Assembly: GCA_036365145.1 (NCBI GenBank)
Contig: JAEOAD010000015.1
Location: 9,975,501 to 10,039,500 of the forward strand
DNA length: 64,000 nt
Direction of reading: 5' to 3'
From: Orientallactaga sibirica
Taxonomy: Eukaryota > Chordata > Mammalia > Rodentia > Dipodidae
Part shown: piece after piece, positions 13,207 to 24,318 of the stretch
Numbering within the stretch: position 1 is the stretch's first letter
Layout: each line of letters starts with the position of its first letter
Program-made: the position numbers and the translations under genes
The notes under the pieces: generated by a model
Told to the model about the DNA's origin: nothing
Databases searched by the model: none
What the model saw: only the letters and a program-made list of their open reading frames with translations

Positions 13207-13425
13207 GACTAGGGAGATAGTTTAGCAGTGAAGACACTTGCCTGCAAAGCCTAAGAATTCGTGTTCAAATCTCCAAATCCCACATAACCTGATGCACAGT
13301 GACACACAACAAGCACACAACGTTGCACATGTGCCACAAAGGACACACACATCTAGAGTTCATTCACAGCAGCTGAAAGCCCTCACACACCCAATCTGTC
13401 CCTCTCTCTCAAAATAAACTTAAAA
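13207..13425 (+). mobile_element. Diverged B2-like SINE
   Basis: Head GACTAGGGAGATAGTTTAGC, CTTGCCTGCAAAGCC and a CCCTCTCTCTCAAAATAAAC end mark the family. An internal ACACACAACAAGCACACAAC expansion is unusual. Confidence 0.75.
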
Positions 13426-14027
13426 GCAGATTGGAAAAGAACTCATATAAATTCTTGATCTATAAAGGACCTTATATTATTACTATTCATTTTTTTACTC
13501 TATATGCCAATGGCAGGGTGACAGTACAAGAATGACCAGTGCTAGGACATGAGGAGCTAGAAAGCCAACAGAGCTGTAGATATGTATCTTTCAAAAGTGA
13601 TGCCAAAGTGGTAATCACATTGTTAAGAGGGAATCATTTGTGCACAAGTTTTATGAGAAGCACATCATTAAGTTGAACTACAAGAGCTTTTCAATATTCA
13701 ATAATTTGTGTACTACAAAATATGGCATGGGCACAAATAGATAAAACTAGTAATAAACAGGCACTGATGTTTCTCGAGAAATCCCATCCTATTTGAATCA
13801 AGGGCAGCAGAAGATGGTCTAAAAGGGCTGAGTAGTACAGCGGCTGGACAAATTCCAGTGTCAATTTAGGGCAAATCACGCTTGGATACCTGACAATAAG
13901 AATGTACATAGCTAATATCATGTCACAAATTCTGTGAACCTATGTTCACAGAACTTGTTCTTGTAACAAGAGCAACTCTATGAGGTGGTTGTGATTATCA
14001 CCAGGGTTGAGTTTTTACTTTTGTTTT
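13426..14027. other. Intergenic stretch, nothing recognised
   Basis: 600 bp; no gene or named repeat seen. Confidence 0.4.
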
Positions 14028-14178
14028 TACTTTTTTTTTTTTAGGCAGGGTCTCGCTCTAGCCCAGTTGACTTGGAATTCACTCTGCATCCCAGGCTAAA
14101 CTTGAACTCATGGTGATCCTCCTACTTCACTCTGCTCAGTTTTGGGATTATAATCATAAACTACAATGTCCAGTTCTG
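14028..14178 (-). mobile_element. B1-type SINE, reverse
   Basis: T run then AGGCAGGGTCTCGCTCTAGC, GACTTGGAATTCACTC and TGAACTCATGGTGATCCTCC: the complement of the B1 copies at 18864 and 21222. 7SL-derived. Confidence 0.8.
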
Positions 14179-14194
14179 TTTTTAAATTGACAAT

Positions 14195-14198
<4 letters not shown>

Positions 14199-14245
<47 letters not shown>
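14199..14245. repeat. (AT)n microsatellite
   Basis: An uninterrupted TA array of about 46 bp, ending in CATACATACATA, at the left edge of an L1 3' UTR block. Confidence 0.95.
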
Positions 14246-14246
<1 letters not shown>

Positions 14247-14249
<3 letters not shown>

Positions 14250-14740
14250 CATACATAATGTATTTTGATCATAATGCACTCTCCTGTTACTTTTTCTTGT
14301 CTCACCTCCCCCCTCCCCATTCCATGGAAACACATCTGCTTTTCAACTACATCTTCTTCTGCTTTGATTTTTTTTCCCCTTCTCCCATCATCCATGATAG
14401 AATGTTGACAGGCCCAATATTTTGTAGGTCTTGTTCAGTTAACAACAGCATTATAAGGTCATGAATGATATAGTCATTTTTTTTATTCAGAAGAAAGTAT
14501 TCCAAAGTATTCCTCCCCATCCTTTGATCCTTAAATTCTTTCTACCACTTCTTCATTAATGCTCCCTGAGCCTTGGAAAGTGTGATAGAGATGTCACATT
14601 TAGTATTAAGCACTCAATTGTCACTTTTTTTTCAGCATTTTGATGAGTTTTTATTCTCCCAAGTAATCACCACCAACTGCAATAAGAAGCTTCTCTGAAC
14701 AAAGGTGAGAGCATCACTCATTTATGGACATAAAAATAAA
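14247..14740 (-). mobile_element. L1 3' UTR fragment
   Basis: Diverged paralogue of the block at 10506-11000 in the same order and orientation, beginning next to the AT array. No ORF2 part is attached. Confidence 0.6.
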
Positions 14741-16095
14741 TAGAAAGCAAATTGATGCCACAACATATCCACATAGCCAAAATACAGTAGTACCTCCCCA
14801 CTAGGGTTTTTGTTTTTGAGACCCAGCTTCATTTATAATTGAGAACTTCAAAACTTTACTCTGAGAAATCTCTATAGCCAAGAGACAAAATTAGCAAGAA
14901 TATAAAAGAAACTAACAACACTTACAACCAGCAGGAGTTAAATGGCATTTTTGGAAAACTGCAACTGACTTAGAAGAGTACATATTTTTCTTAAGTGTCC
15001 ATGGAAGATTCACCAGCAGAAACCATATTCTAAGCCATCAGTGAACCTCAATAAATTTAAAAGAATTGAAATCACATAAAGAAGATTTTCTCAACATAAT
15101 GAAATCAATCTCTTGTGTTCAGCCACATGTCTCAGGAAAGTAATAAAATATTTTCATCATAATTTGATATTACTTTTACCAAATACTCTACTACTATGAC
15201 TTTTTAAAATAAGCTCACTGATGTCCACATAGTCACTGTGAAAATCTCAGATATAAAGAGCCAAAAATGTTTCTTTTAGCACTTCTTTGATGAATTCTGG
15301 TATTACATATAAATGATGAGCCTTTTCTAATTTGTAGGTTTTTAGTCTAGTCTTTTCTTCTAAAATGATCCCTCAATTTCTTTTGTTTTGCAGCCAAATC
15401 ATTCATAGTATTAAAACATTAATCTTCCCTTCCTTATTAAACCAAAGTTAGTGGCTATGTGGTCTATTTTATTAAGTTTTTAAGTTGGCATATAAAATAA
15501 TAGATTTCATTATGACTTTTCACACACTTTTATCATTGTACTTGTGTTGTTTCTTGAGCTAAAGGAAATGCTGGCTTGAAGATACAGCGTCTCTCTCCTA
15601 TCTTTCCCTCCCTCCCTTTCTCTTTCCCCCTGTCCCCCCCCCACCACCATCTTTATTTTAATCCCCTGGAGACACATTTACTCTGCTAGGAGAAAAATAG
15701 CTTCTAAAAAGGGCAAAGTCAACCAGTGTTATCACTCTTCTTCCTTGGTTATTTCACTGCTGTGAAAATGTTATCTTAGGGTCTAAAGACAGTTGTTTTG
15801 CAGATTTATCTCTCCCATAGAATGAATACCACACGGAGTGTTTGGCCACCAGAATGGAGGAGTCCTGATCAGAAAGATGCTTTTAGCAGCATTCCCCAAC
15901 AGTGACCTTCCACACAAATCTTATTATGGCTAAAACCCATCTCAGGAAATACTTGGACAAAAGGAAGCCACACCTAGTGGAACAATTCCAAGCTCATTGG
16001 AGACAGAGTTCTGGGTCTCCCTTCAAAGTGTGAGTCTATGGTATTGCCCAGTGTAAAGAGCTATACTTCTGTTTGTGAAGTCCACATTTGAGCTA
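14741..16095. other. Intergenic stretch, little recognised
   Basis: 1.35 kb with no gene; a pyrimidine-rich tract at 15590-15660 is the only notable feature. Confidence 0.4.
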
Positions 16096-16425
16096 TTATG
16101 GGCTTGGCTGGGTCCTCTTAAAAATCACACATTGAAGCCTTACCCTCCAAAGTGGTATTATATAGACATGTACCTTTGACAGGTAACTATATTTAAATGA
16201 GATCATGAATATGGAACACTCACAATGGGATGAATGAAAATACACTGGGAGTTTCTCCTCCTCAGTCTCGCTTCTTGTGGATGCATAATGACAAGATAAT
16301 ATCTGCCAACAAGAGGGCGAACATCATCCTACTCTCACACTGCCAATCTCCAAACCTATGAGAAATAAGTAGTTTATGCTGCCACTCTAGAGTGTTTTGT
16401 TATGGCAACCCAAGTAGACTAAACC
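16096..16425 (+). mobile_element. MaLR-type LTR remnant 1
   Basis: Resembles the MLT1/MST class of ERVL-MaLR LTRs: GGGCTTGGCTGGGTCCTCTT near the left, AAATGAGATCATGAATATGG, and the TTTTGTTATGGCAACCCAAG..ACTAAAC terminal signature. Diverged and solitary; family name from memory. Confidence 0.55.
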
Positions 16426-16434
16426 ATTGTAGAA

Positions 16435-16790
16435 AACCCTAACTTTTACCTCAAACAAGTATCTTTTGGAGATGGGGCTTTTGAAGAAACAATTAAGTTA
16501 AGGGAGGTCATGAGGGTGGTATCTAATCCAACAGGACTGGTGACTTTATAAGGATAAGATCAAAACACGAACACAGAGGGAAGACTCTACAAAGACACAG
16601 AGAGAAGACACCATCTGTAAGCCAAGGAGAGAAGATTCAAAAGAAACCAACACTACAAATACTTTCGTCACAGATTTCCAGAATCCTCTTAGGAGAAAAC
16701 AAGTTTCTACTGTTTGAGCCACTGGGTCTGAGTACACTATGTGGGAGCTCAAGGTGACTAATACACCAGCTGTGTGAAGAGTCATTGTGG
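16435..16790 (+). mobile_element. MaLR-type LTR remnant 2
   Basis: Resembles MLT1: GGGAGGTCATGAGGGTGGTA, CTAATCCAACAGGACTGGTG, then ACTTTATAAGGATAAGATC, CAAGCCAAGGAGAGAAGA and ACTAATACACCAGC at the end. It follows remnant 1 directly. Confidence 0.6.
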
Positions 16791-18379
16791 AGTATTCCAC
16801 ATGTACCAGCATCGCAGCCCATAAAACAGCTCATACCTTAACTCAGAAATAGTGGGCATCAGATGCTCAAGATGAGAATGACAAGGTGGAGGAGAGAGAA
16901 GAACAGGACAGACCATTTTCTCAAACGGAGCAGATATCAGGCCTGAGTTTTGATGACTAGGGCAGGATAGTGTATGACTTTTAAATGAGGAGAGACACCA
17001 GAAGAGAAGGTAGGGAAGGGAGGAATTAACACCCCAAAAAAGTTTTCACTCCCTCCATGGACGAATGTCAGTAGGGGGTACCAGGACAGAGAGTAACAGC
17101 TGCTGGTCTGTCCTAATGATGGGCTCAAATCTTCAGTAGGAGTAAGCTTGGAAGCTGTAGGAGCTTTGGAATTTTCCACGTGTCTGTCTCCCTCCTTTTC
17201 AGGAAGCTTCTAGCTTCACTGACCAGTAAGGGAACGAGTAGTTCATTGACCTTTTAACAAGAAGGCATAGTGATATTATTTTATTTTATTAATTTTCATT
17301 TAAATGGTACTGTGTTGCATAAGAACATTTTCATTCAACTGTTTATTTCATTTATTATTAATTTTCTTTTTTTAAGACAAAACTTGTGGCAGTTCTCCTG
17401 CCTCTGCCTCTGCCTCTGCCTCTGCCTCCCGAGGGCTGGGGTAACATGATGTGATTCACAAAGTGGGAGACTGATGCACCTGTCTGGATAATGCAACATC
17501 CATCACCACTTACAGCAAAAATGTACAGAAAGAAGAGGTATAAGAGTCAAGGAATAGATGGATTTAAATAAATTGCCTCGTTACTATTTTCTATTGGACT
17601 TGATAAGATTCCAGAACATAGTTGGCCTCCAGCTTCATCTACAGTTAGCCAGTGATAGAGGTACTACAAGCCACTCCCCACAGACTTCAGCTGAGAGGAC
17701 AGATGTATTCCAGATGACAAGGCACACACTCCTCATTTTGTACTCATTCTCAGAGGCATTTTTCAGAGTGTTATGCAGTGTCTCCCACTTCAACAGGATT
17801 AATTATGTAACAAGCAATACTGAACAAGTGCCAGATAACAAATGGGAAAACAGAGACGTCCACATGAGCTTCTTGTTTTTCTACTTGGGAAAAATGCATG
17901 AAGGCATATAAAAGGGGGAAATTGCAACAAATAGCATTTACATTAAGAATGCACCCAAAAAGCAGGTGTTTCAGCACATTTACACTTCTCCTCAAAGCAC
18001 ATTTCATCAGAAAGGTGGACATTATCAAAAGCATATTCCAGGAAAGGCTGCTGATCCCCATTTCCTGTGCTGGCAGTGGACCACCGTGGTATTTTCATGT
18101 TACCTGCCTAATTGTCTTCCCAAGGAGCCAGTTAAAATGTCCTGTTGTTTTTCTTTTTAAAAAATGAAAAATTAAGAGTCATAAATCTCCTCAACCTCTC
18201 GCTGAGATTCAGGATAATGGAGTATGAAGTTCATATCATGTAAAGTCAGAAAGTCAGAGTTTGAGTTCTAGCTTATTTATTTATATGCCAGGTGATCCTG
18301 AAATGTCTTTTAGCTTTTGATTCAGTTTTAAATGAGCATAAAATAATGCCATTTTCAGGAAAATTGGTTAAATTGGAGG
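16791..18379. other. Intergenic stretch, mostly unassigned
   Basis: 1.6 kb with no supported gene. 17396-17435 holds (CTCTGC)n next to a CTCCCGAGGGCTGGGG piece that looks like a reverse B1 fragment. Confidence 0.4.
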
Positions 18380-18790
18380 CTTATGTTAATCAAAATAGGT
18401 CAGATTCTGAAAGACAAATATTCCATGTTTTTTCTCACATACAGACCTATATTTAAGTACACACACACGACATGAAAGTAGAAGGAGGACTATGAGAAGA
18501 GTGGAAGTCCTCTAATTAGAGAAGGAGAACAATAGAGGGTAATGAGGGGGGAAATATTGTATGTTTCTGCTCATATGTAACATCTAGATCTAAGTTTGCA
18601 TATTTGCATATATGTTTATATGCTAATATGCATGACAAGAAAGAAGGTAGATAACTATTTTAGAGGAAGAAATGAACCATCAAGAGAAGGGGAAGAGGGT
18701 TGTCAGAGGGCAGTAGGGGGAGGTAATAAAAGAAAAATTACATATAAATGTAAATGTCATAATAAGGTACATTGCTTTGTGTGACAGAAT
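18380..18790 (+). mobile_element. L1 3' end, plus strand, partly duplicated
   Basis: Rodent L1 3'-UTR features: TTTTTTCTCACATACAGACC, then CATGAAAGTAGAAGGAGGAC, and later AATGTCATAATAAGGTACAT. The first motif pair recurs in altered form from 18560 (TTTCTGCTCATATGTAACAT.., CATGACAAGAAAGAAGGTAG), suggesting an internal tandem duplication of roughly 180 bp. Confidence 0.55.
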
Positions 18791-18863
18791 AAGCCTAAAT
18801 GAGTGAGATCACTTATGAAAGTTTGCCATCACAACTGGTCCTTTTTGGTACTTAATAAACTCA

Positions 18864-19024
18864 AGGGCCATGCATGGTGCACACGCTTCTAATCCCAGCA
18901 CTTGTGAGGCAGAAGTAGGAGGAGCACCACAAATTCAAGGCCACCCTGAGACTACATAGTGAATTCCAGGTCAGCCTGAGCTAGAGTGAAACCCTACCTC
19001 GAAAATCCAAAAAAAAAAAAAAAG
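18864..19024 (+). mobile_element. B1-type SINE
   Basis: GGGCCATGCATGGTGCACAC, TCTAATCCCAGCACTTG, GTGAATTCCAGGTCAGCCTG, then an A tail of about 15. Confidence 0.88.
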
Positions 19025-19980
19025 CCACCAGGGTTGTAAAACTATACATAAATGCATAATACAGTGTCCGTTTTCCTGCTGTCAGGAGCAGGGAAGAACT
19101 GTGAGCTCCTGACTCCCCAGCCTCTGCTATGTCACCATCATTCCTTTGTGAGGTAGCATCTCATTTTACTGATTTAAGTGTTCCCCATACTCATTCCCTA
19201 TCTCTATCCCCAACATGATTCATCCCTTTCATAGCACAAAAAAGTGATCATGAGGTGTTGGATGTTACTTTATTATTTTATTTATTACTAATTTTTAATG
19301 TTCCCATAAAACATGTTAAGCTTGTTTGGGTACCTTATTTCTCTAACCACATACTTTTTAAATAAAAAAGAGAAAGCGGTTCTCAGGACATTGTAGACTT
19401 CAAAGGGGGCTCTAGATTTTAGAACGTCTCTTTTGTTCCCTTCTGAAAAGCCAGGGTCTGTCTCATGGATTGTGTCAGCCCCAGCTGACTGGAACCACTT
19501 TGGAAACCACCAGGGAGGAGCAGGGCTTGATAAGGAGCAATCCTGCCATCTAAGCAGTATGACTGATACCCTCCTGGGGACAAGGTCAAACTCTGTGAGC
19601 CAGGAGGCAGCTCACAGAACCTAGAAATTTCTAAAGGCAAGGTTCAGAATCCTTATGGAATCCCCACTACACAAAAATTAACCTAACATGGATTTAGACC
19701 CATTTCTTCTAGCTTCTTCTTGAAGAAAACAAAGGAGCAGAGTTTATAGAACATGCTTTAGACAATGCTTTCTTAATTCACTGAAAGGATAAAGACAGCA
19801 CAAAACAATAAAGTGGACTTCATGAAAATGTAAACCTTATGTTCTTCAGATAAGATGAAAAGACAACTGAGAGAGACAACTATTCATAAATTCAGTGTTG
19901 GATAATGGCGTCATATAGAGAAATTAAGACAACTTAAAAGAAAAAAAGAAAGCCCAATCAAGCTAATTTTTAAATTCAGC
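19025..19980. other. Intergenic stretch, nothing recognised
   Basis: About 950 bp without gene or named repeat. Confidence 0.4.
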
Positions 19981-20062
19981 ATCTAGTGGCTGAGGCAGGA
20001 GAATAACAAGTTGGAGGACACCTGGACTACATGGTGAGATCCTGCCTCAAAAATAGAGGGAG
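19981..20062 (+). mobile_element. B1 fragment
   Basis: GTGGCTGAGGCAGGAGAATA..ACTACATGGTGAGATCCTGCCTCAAAA, the middle and end of a B1 without its head. Confidence 0.6.
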
Positions 20063-20453
20063 ATTCGAACAAACATTTCCCTAGAGGACATATACAATTG
20101 TTAAAAAAAAAAAAAAAACTTAAATACTTAACATAATTAGATATCACAAATATGTAAATCAAAACAATGAGATACCACATCACACCCACAAAATAGTTGT
20201 AACAAGAAAAGATAATAAATATTGGCAAAGATATAAAGAAAAGTCTTCATACATTGCTAAAATGCAGAATAGTGAGTTTTAACTCAGCATTTGAGTGAAA
20301 AGATGTACTTTTGACCTCAGAATATAGTAAAGGCAGTGTCAGGAGGATGCCAGCTCAATACAGTCACCAACTTTGTCTGTGATGGATAACATGTGACCCA
20401 GAAGGAAGGCAGAAATCACACGTAGTGAGATATGACCAAAAGAGCATTGATTG

Positions 20454-20455
<2 letters not shown>
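20063..20455. other. Intergenic stretch, nothing recognised
   Basis: About 390 bp; an A run at 20102-20118 only. Confidence 0.4.

Positions 20456-20495
<40 letters not shown>
20456..20495. repeat. (TG)n microsatellite
   Basis: About 20 uninterrupted TG units. Confidence 0.95.
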
Positions 20496-20499
<4 letters not shown>

Positions 20500-20792
20500 G
20501 GATAGGATCCATTGACTATATTACATAAACAGGCTAGGGAAGTTTCTCTTAGGTACTCTTAACTGCTTTGCTCACTAGACCAGTGCTTACCTACATCAAA
20601 TTCCATCAGGTTATGCAGCCAATTAATGATGCCCAGGTATTATCAGGTTGATGCAGCATGCATACTGAAGGAAGCCTTGGGTTCGGTGACTTACAACCCT
20701 TTAAGACCCTGAACCTTTATGTTTCTAATATGTGAGCGACATTTTAATGTTCATCTAAGTATCAACCCACAAAAATAAATTATATGTTTTCA

Positions 20793-21008
20793 TATATATA
20801 TAGTTGGGAAGAGAGAGGAATAGGCAGATATATAGAAAGAACAGGTGTGCCAGGGCTTCCAGGCTTCCAGGCTTCCAGCTATGGCAAATGAACCCCAGGT
20901 ACATGCACCACCTTGTGCATCTGGCTTATGTGGGTACTGGGGAATCAAACCTGGGTCCTTATGCTTTATGGGCAAGTGCCTTAACTACTAAGCCATCTCT
21001 CCAACCCC
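20793..21008 (-). mobile_element. B2-like SINE, reverse, with 9-bp TSD
   Basis: Ends in AAGCCATCTCTCCAACCCC (complement of the family head). Flanked by ATGTTTTCA at 20784-20792 and 21009-21017. Contains three tandem GGCTTCCA units near 20859-20880 where other copies have one. Confidence 0.88.
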
Positions 21009-21221
21009 ATGTTTTCACTTCTAATGAGTAGTAAATTTTAAGCAACTATACTAATATTAATTAAAGGTTCATGTTTCTAAAGCCATCTCTAAGTAGTTTT
21101 AGAAAGTCAATATAGATTTAGTGCAATTACAGTGGAATTAATAGTCTAGATTACAAACTAGGAGATCCCATACAAAAATATTTTCAGAAATACATTTAAA
21201 AAAAAAAAAAAGTACTTTAGG

Positions 21222-21383
21222 TCAGGTATGGTGGCACATGCCTTTAATCCCAGCACTTGAGTGGCAGAGGTAGGAGGATCGCCATGAGTTCGAGGCCACC
21301 TGAGACTAAATAGTGAATTCCAGGTCAGCCTGGGCTAGAGAGTGAGACTCTACCTCTAAAAACCAAAATAAAAAATAAAAATA
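21222..21383 (+). mobile_element. B1-type SINE with 13-bp TSD
   Basis: TCAGGTATGGTGGCACATGC head, AGGATCGCCATGAGTTCGAG middle, A-rich tail. Flanked by AAAGTACTTTAGG at 21209-21221 and 21384-21396. Confidence 0.92.
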
Positions 21384-21396
21384 AAAGTACTTTAGG

Positions 21397-22267
21397 TTGT
21401 CTAGATTTCAATTTCTTTATTTCTAAAATGAGACTATTGGTCCTGAGTTGGTGAGTCTAAGAGCTTCTCCATGGACAAGAGTCTGCGAATTCCTGTTCCC
21501 ACATTCCCTTCACAGCTCCTGACAAGGAGAATCAAGCACAAGCCTCGTGGCCTTCTGTACAGTATGCAGTTTTAGTGCCATATGTACCATATTCAGCTCC
21601 AAGTAGACTGTGTGTCATTATAGAAACCCTCAGCTAAAGCAAAGGTTTTAATTAGCCTGGCAGCCCTGGCCCTGGTGCAAGTCCAGGTCCAGCAAACTAT
21701 GTTCCCTCCTAATCTCAGATCTCACTTCTCCTGACTTCTCTATGGACTCCAGTTGGGTGCCATGTCCCAGATGGTGAGACTCATCAAACATAATCCCAAA
21801 TTCCTGCCATTGCTCCCAGAAGTACCACATATCCCAGTAACCCAAATCTTGCCCAACACTCAAGACTAAGTTTGGTCTCACGCTGCAGGACCCAGGAGAC
21901 CACAATGGACCTGTATAAAATAACTGTGTCAACCCCACACTGAGTGCTTTGTGTTCCCTCTACATGAGTGGTCATACCCTTTTCATCTGAAAGTTTCCAG
22001 AGCACAGTGCTCCGGGGCCCCTTGAATCCTTGAAGAGACTCAATGTGGTCCAGCTTTTTTTATCCTTCAACTGTCTGCCCTGAGCACCGGTCTTACCCTT
22101 AGTGCATAGTGCATTCTGGCCACTAGTCTTGTGAGAACATAAACTGTCTGATATTTGCAAACGTGTTTGCACTGCATTTTGATCCTCCTCCCCATAATTT
22201 CCTCTAGCCCCACCTTTCCCACTAAAACCCTTCTCCTTCCTAATTAATCCCTGTCTCACTTCCATGC
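21397..22267. other. Intergenic stretch, nothing recognised
   Basis: 870 bp. Minus-strand frames of 73-97 codons occur here but show no domain or codon signature I recognise. Confidence 0.4.
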
Positions 22268-22700
22268 CTGGTTAATTTTTTTTTTTTTTTTTTTTTTTTT
22301 TTGCCACTGAGTTCAATTAGGCTCACTTGCATTGCCATGGGTAAGAGAATATTTCCTGGAGAATGGGCACCTCACACGTGGTTGCTCCACTAAAGGACAT
22401 GACTTTCATTCGCTCAGCAATCCCCAGTTTCCACTATTTACTGCTGTTTACTCTGGGAGGTATGGGGTTCCTCATGAACCCCTCCTTCATCTATGAAGAA
22501 ATATTGACAAGCTCAGTCATGTGAAAAAAAATCACATATGCTATGAGTTCATGAGCATAGCAGATTATGCTAAAAAGAAGATAGCATTCTACAACCCCAC
22601 TTCCCATCTTCCTGCTTTTACATTTTTTCTTCCCCCTTCATCCACCCATGTAGGGAACCTTCATTTAAACACTGTTTAAAAATTAATTTTTCTTTTCTAA
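22268..22700 (-). mobile_element. L1 3' UTR with oligo(T) end
   Basis: About 33 T at 22269-22302 (the poly(A) of a minus-strand element), then GAGTTCAATTAGGCTCACTT.., GTTCCTCATGAACCCCTCC, TATGCTATGAGTTCATGAGC, typical of rodent L1 3' UTRs. The similarity may continue past the SINE at 22702 to about 23060. Confidence 0.65.
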
Positions 22701-22701
22701 T

Positions 22702-22853
22702 ATTTTATTTATTTATTTATTTGAACCAGAGAGGGAGAATTGGCATACCAGGGCCTCTAGCCACTGCCAATGAACTCCAGAAACATATGCCACTTTGTGC
22801 ATCTGGCTTACATGGGTCCTGGGGAATTGCCACTGAGCCATCTCTCCAGCCCC
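22702..22853 (-). mobile_element. B2-like SINE, reverse, internally deleted
   Basis: (TTTA)n tail complement, then GGCATACCAGGGCCTCTAGC and CTTTGTGCATCTGGCTTACA, then GAGCCATCTCTCCAGCCCC. The roughly 40-bp stretch normally between the GGGGAA segment and the head is missing. Confidence 0.85.
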
Positions 22854-23060
22854 AAAATTACATTTTTTAAGTTGGCTTACCAAGTCGCAGGTTTTCCTAT
22901 TCACATGCCTTTAGCTTTGGTCCCTCTTCCCATCACTCATATCCTTCTCTTATCACCAACCCCCCCTTTTACCTGCTAAAACCTTTCCTTCTCACTATTA
23001 TCCCTCTACGCTCATGTACCTTTATCCCTTCCATGTCTGTTTATGGCGTACTGGTAACTT

Positions 23061-24248
23061 ACCCAATAATCTAGAATTTCAAAGTTAGGATCCACATATG
23101 AGAAAGAATATGTAGCAATAACATTAACTGTTTTAAAAGCATTAAAAAGAACTTACATCCAAGGAATGGATGATATCAAGGCAAGAACAAAGCCTTAGAC
23201 TTGAGTAAGAACCTCCTAAGAATTGTGATTCAATGTGATCCAGTGCCCCCAGGAGAACCTACATCCTCCTTGCTTGAAAATTGGTTAAGATTCACTTTCT
23301 GGGCAGCATAGAGGTAGCCTTTGTAGAATTAGGTGGCCTCTCAGAAAATCCATCTTGATTTGCGATCCTGAATCCTTAGCCTTAGCTCCTAACTGCCATG
23401 AAGTTTAGGCCCAATGTCATTTATGTAATTATTTCTTAATTCTCAAAGTTTCCACAAAATCATGGTATTCAGAGTTGGAATGGGCCACAGAGATCATCTG
23501 GGCCTGTCTTTCTAACCCATGGGTAGAAGCTAACACCAATCTCAAAGGCTGTTCCATGATACATGCTTATAGTTCCAGCCTCTCCCAAGCAGCTTCAAAT
23601 TCACCAGGCATATGAGAAAGACACTCATCTCCCATCACAGCAATTGTACCTTAGCTATGCTCTGCCTCAGCTGGCACAAGGTGTTTGGGAAAGAGAGGGA
23701 AGACAGTGTAAGCATGTGAATTATGGCCCTTGCTTTCTAAGCTAATCCCTCTGGATGGTAAGGCAATGTTTGAACAGGTGAAAAATTAATGTTCTGAAAG
23801 AAAAAGAAAAATTCAGTGTAACTGTGTATGAAGATTCCTCATGATCTTTCCATAGAGAAACTGGCTAATAGGAGATCAGGGCCAGAAGCTATGAAGTCTA
23901 CCTGTGCTGGTCCCAAGGAAAGACTCCTTGCAGTAGCCAGGAGTCAGGGTTGGGGCTGGGAATGGTGAGTTCTGAAGTCAAGGGAATGGTAATTCATATC
24001 CAGGGGAGCTCTCTGCACAATGAACCAGGCTGATGTCTGACTTCTATCCCTAGTAAAACAGCTAGTCAACATTCTGACCTTATCTCTTTGGATAGCAAAA
24101 TGACTGAACACAAAAGCTACTTTTTGCTTCCTTGTGGTAGACTAATAATCATTCACCTATAATATCTCCATCTGGCAGATACTGGACCATTTTACCACCT
24201 GCCACCTCAACCATTCAACAAAAGACACATATTATCCTGACATTTCCC
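23061..24248. other. Intergenic stretch, nothing recognised
   Basis: 1.2 kb; no gene or named repeat seen. Confidence 0.4.
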
Positions 24249-24249
24249 A

Positions 24250-24310
<61 letters not shown>
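24249..24310. repeat. (TG)n(GA)n compound microsatellite
   Basis: A TG array of about 11 units passing directly into about 19 GA units. Confidence 0.95.

Positions 24311-24318
<8 letters not shown>

Noticed and set aside
14108..14395. 95-codon minus-strand frame with a Tyr-Ile repeat
   Set aside because: Produced by the AT microsatellite.
21648..22265. Overlapping minus-strand frames of 73-97 codons
   Set aside because: No domain, no splice or start context, no similarity I recognise.
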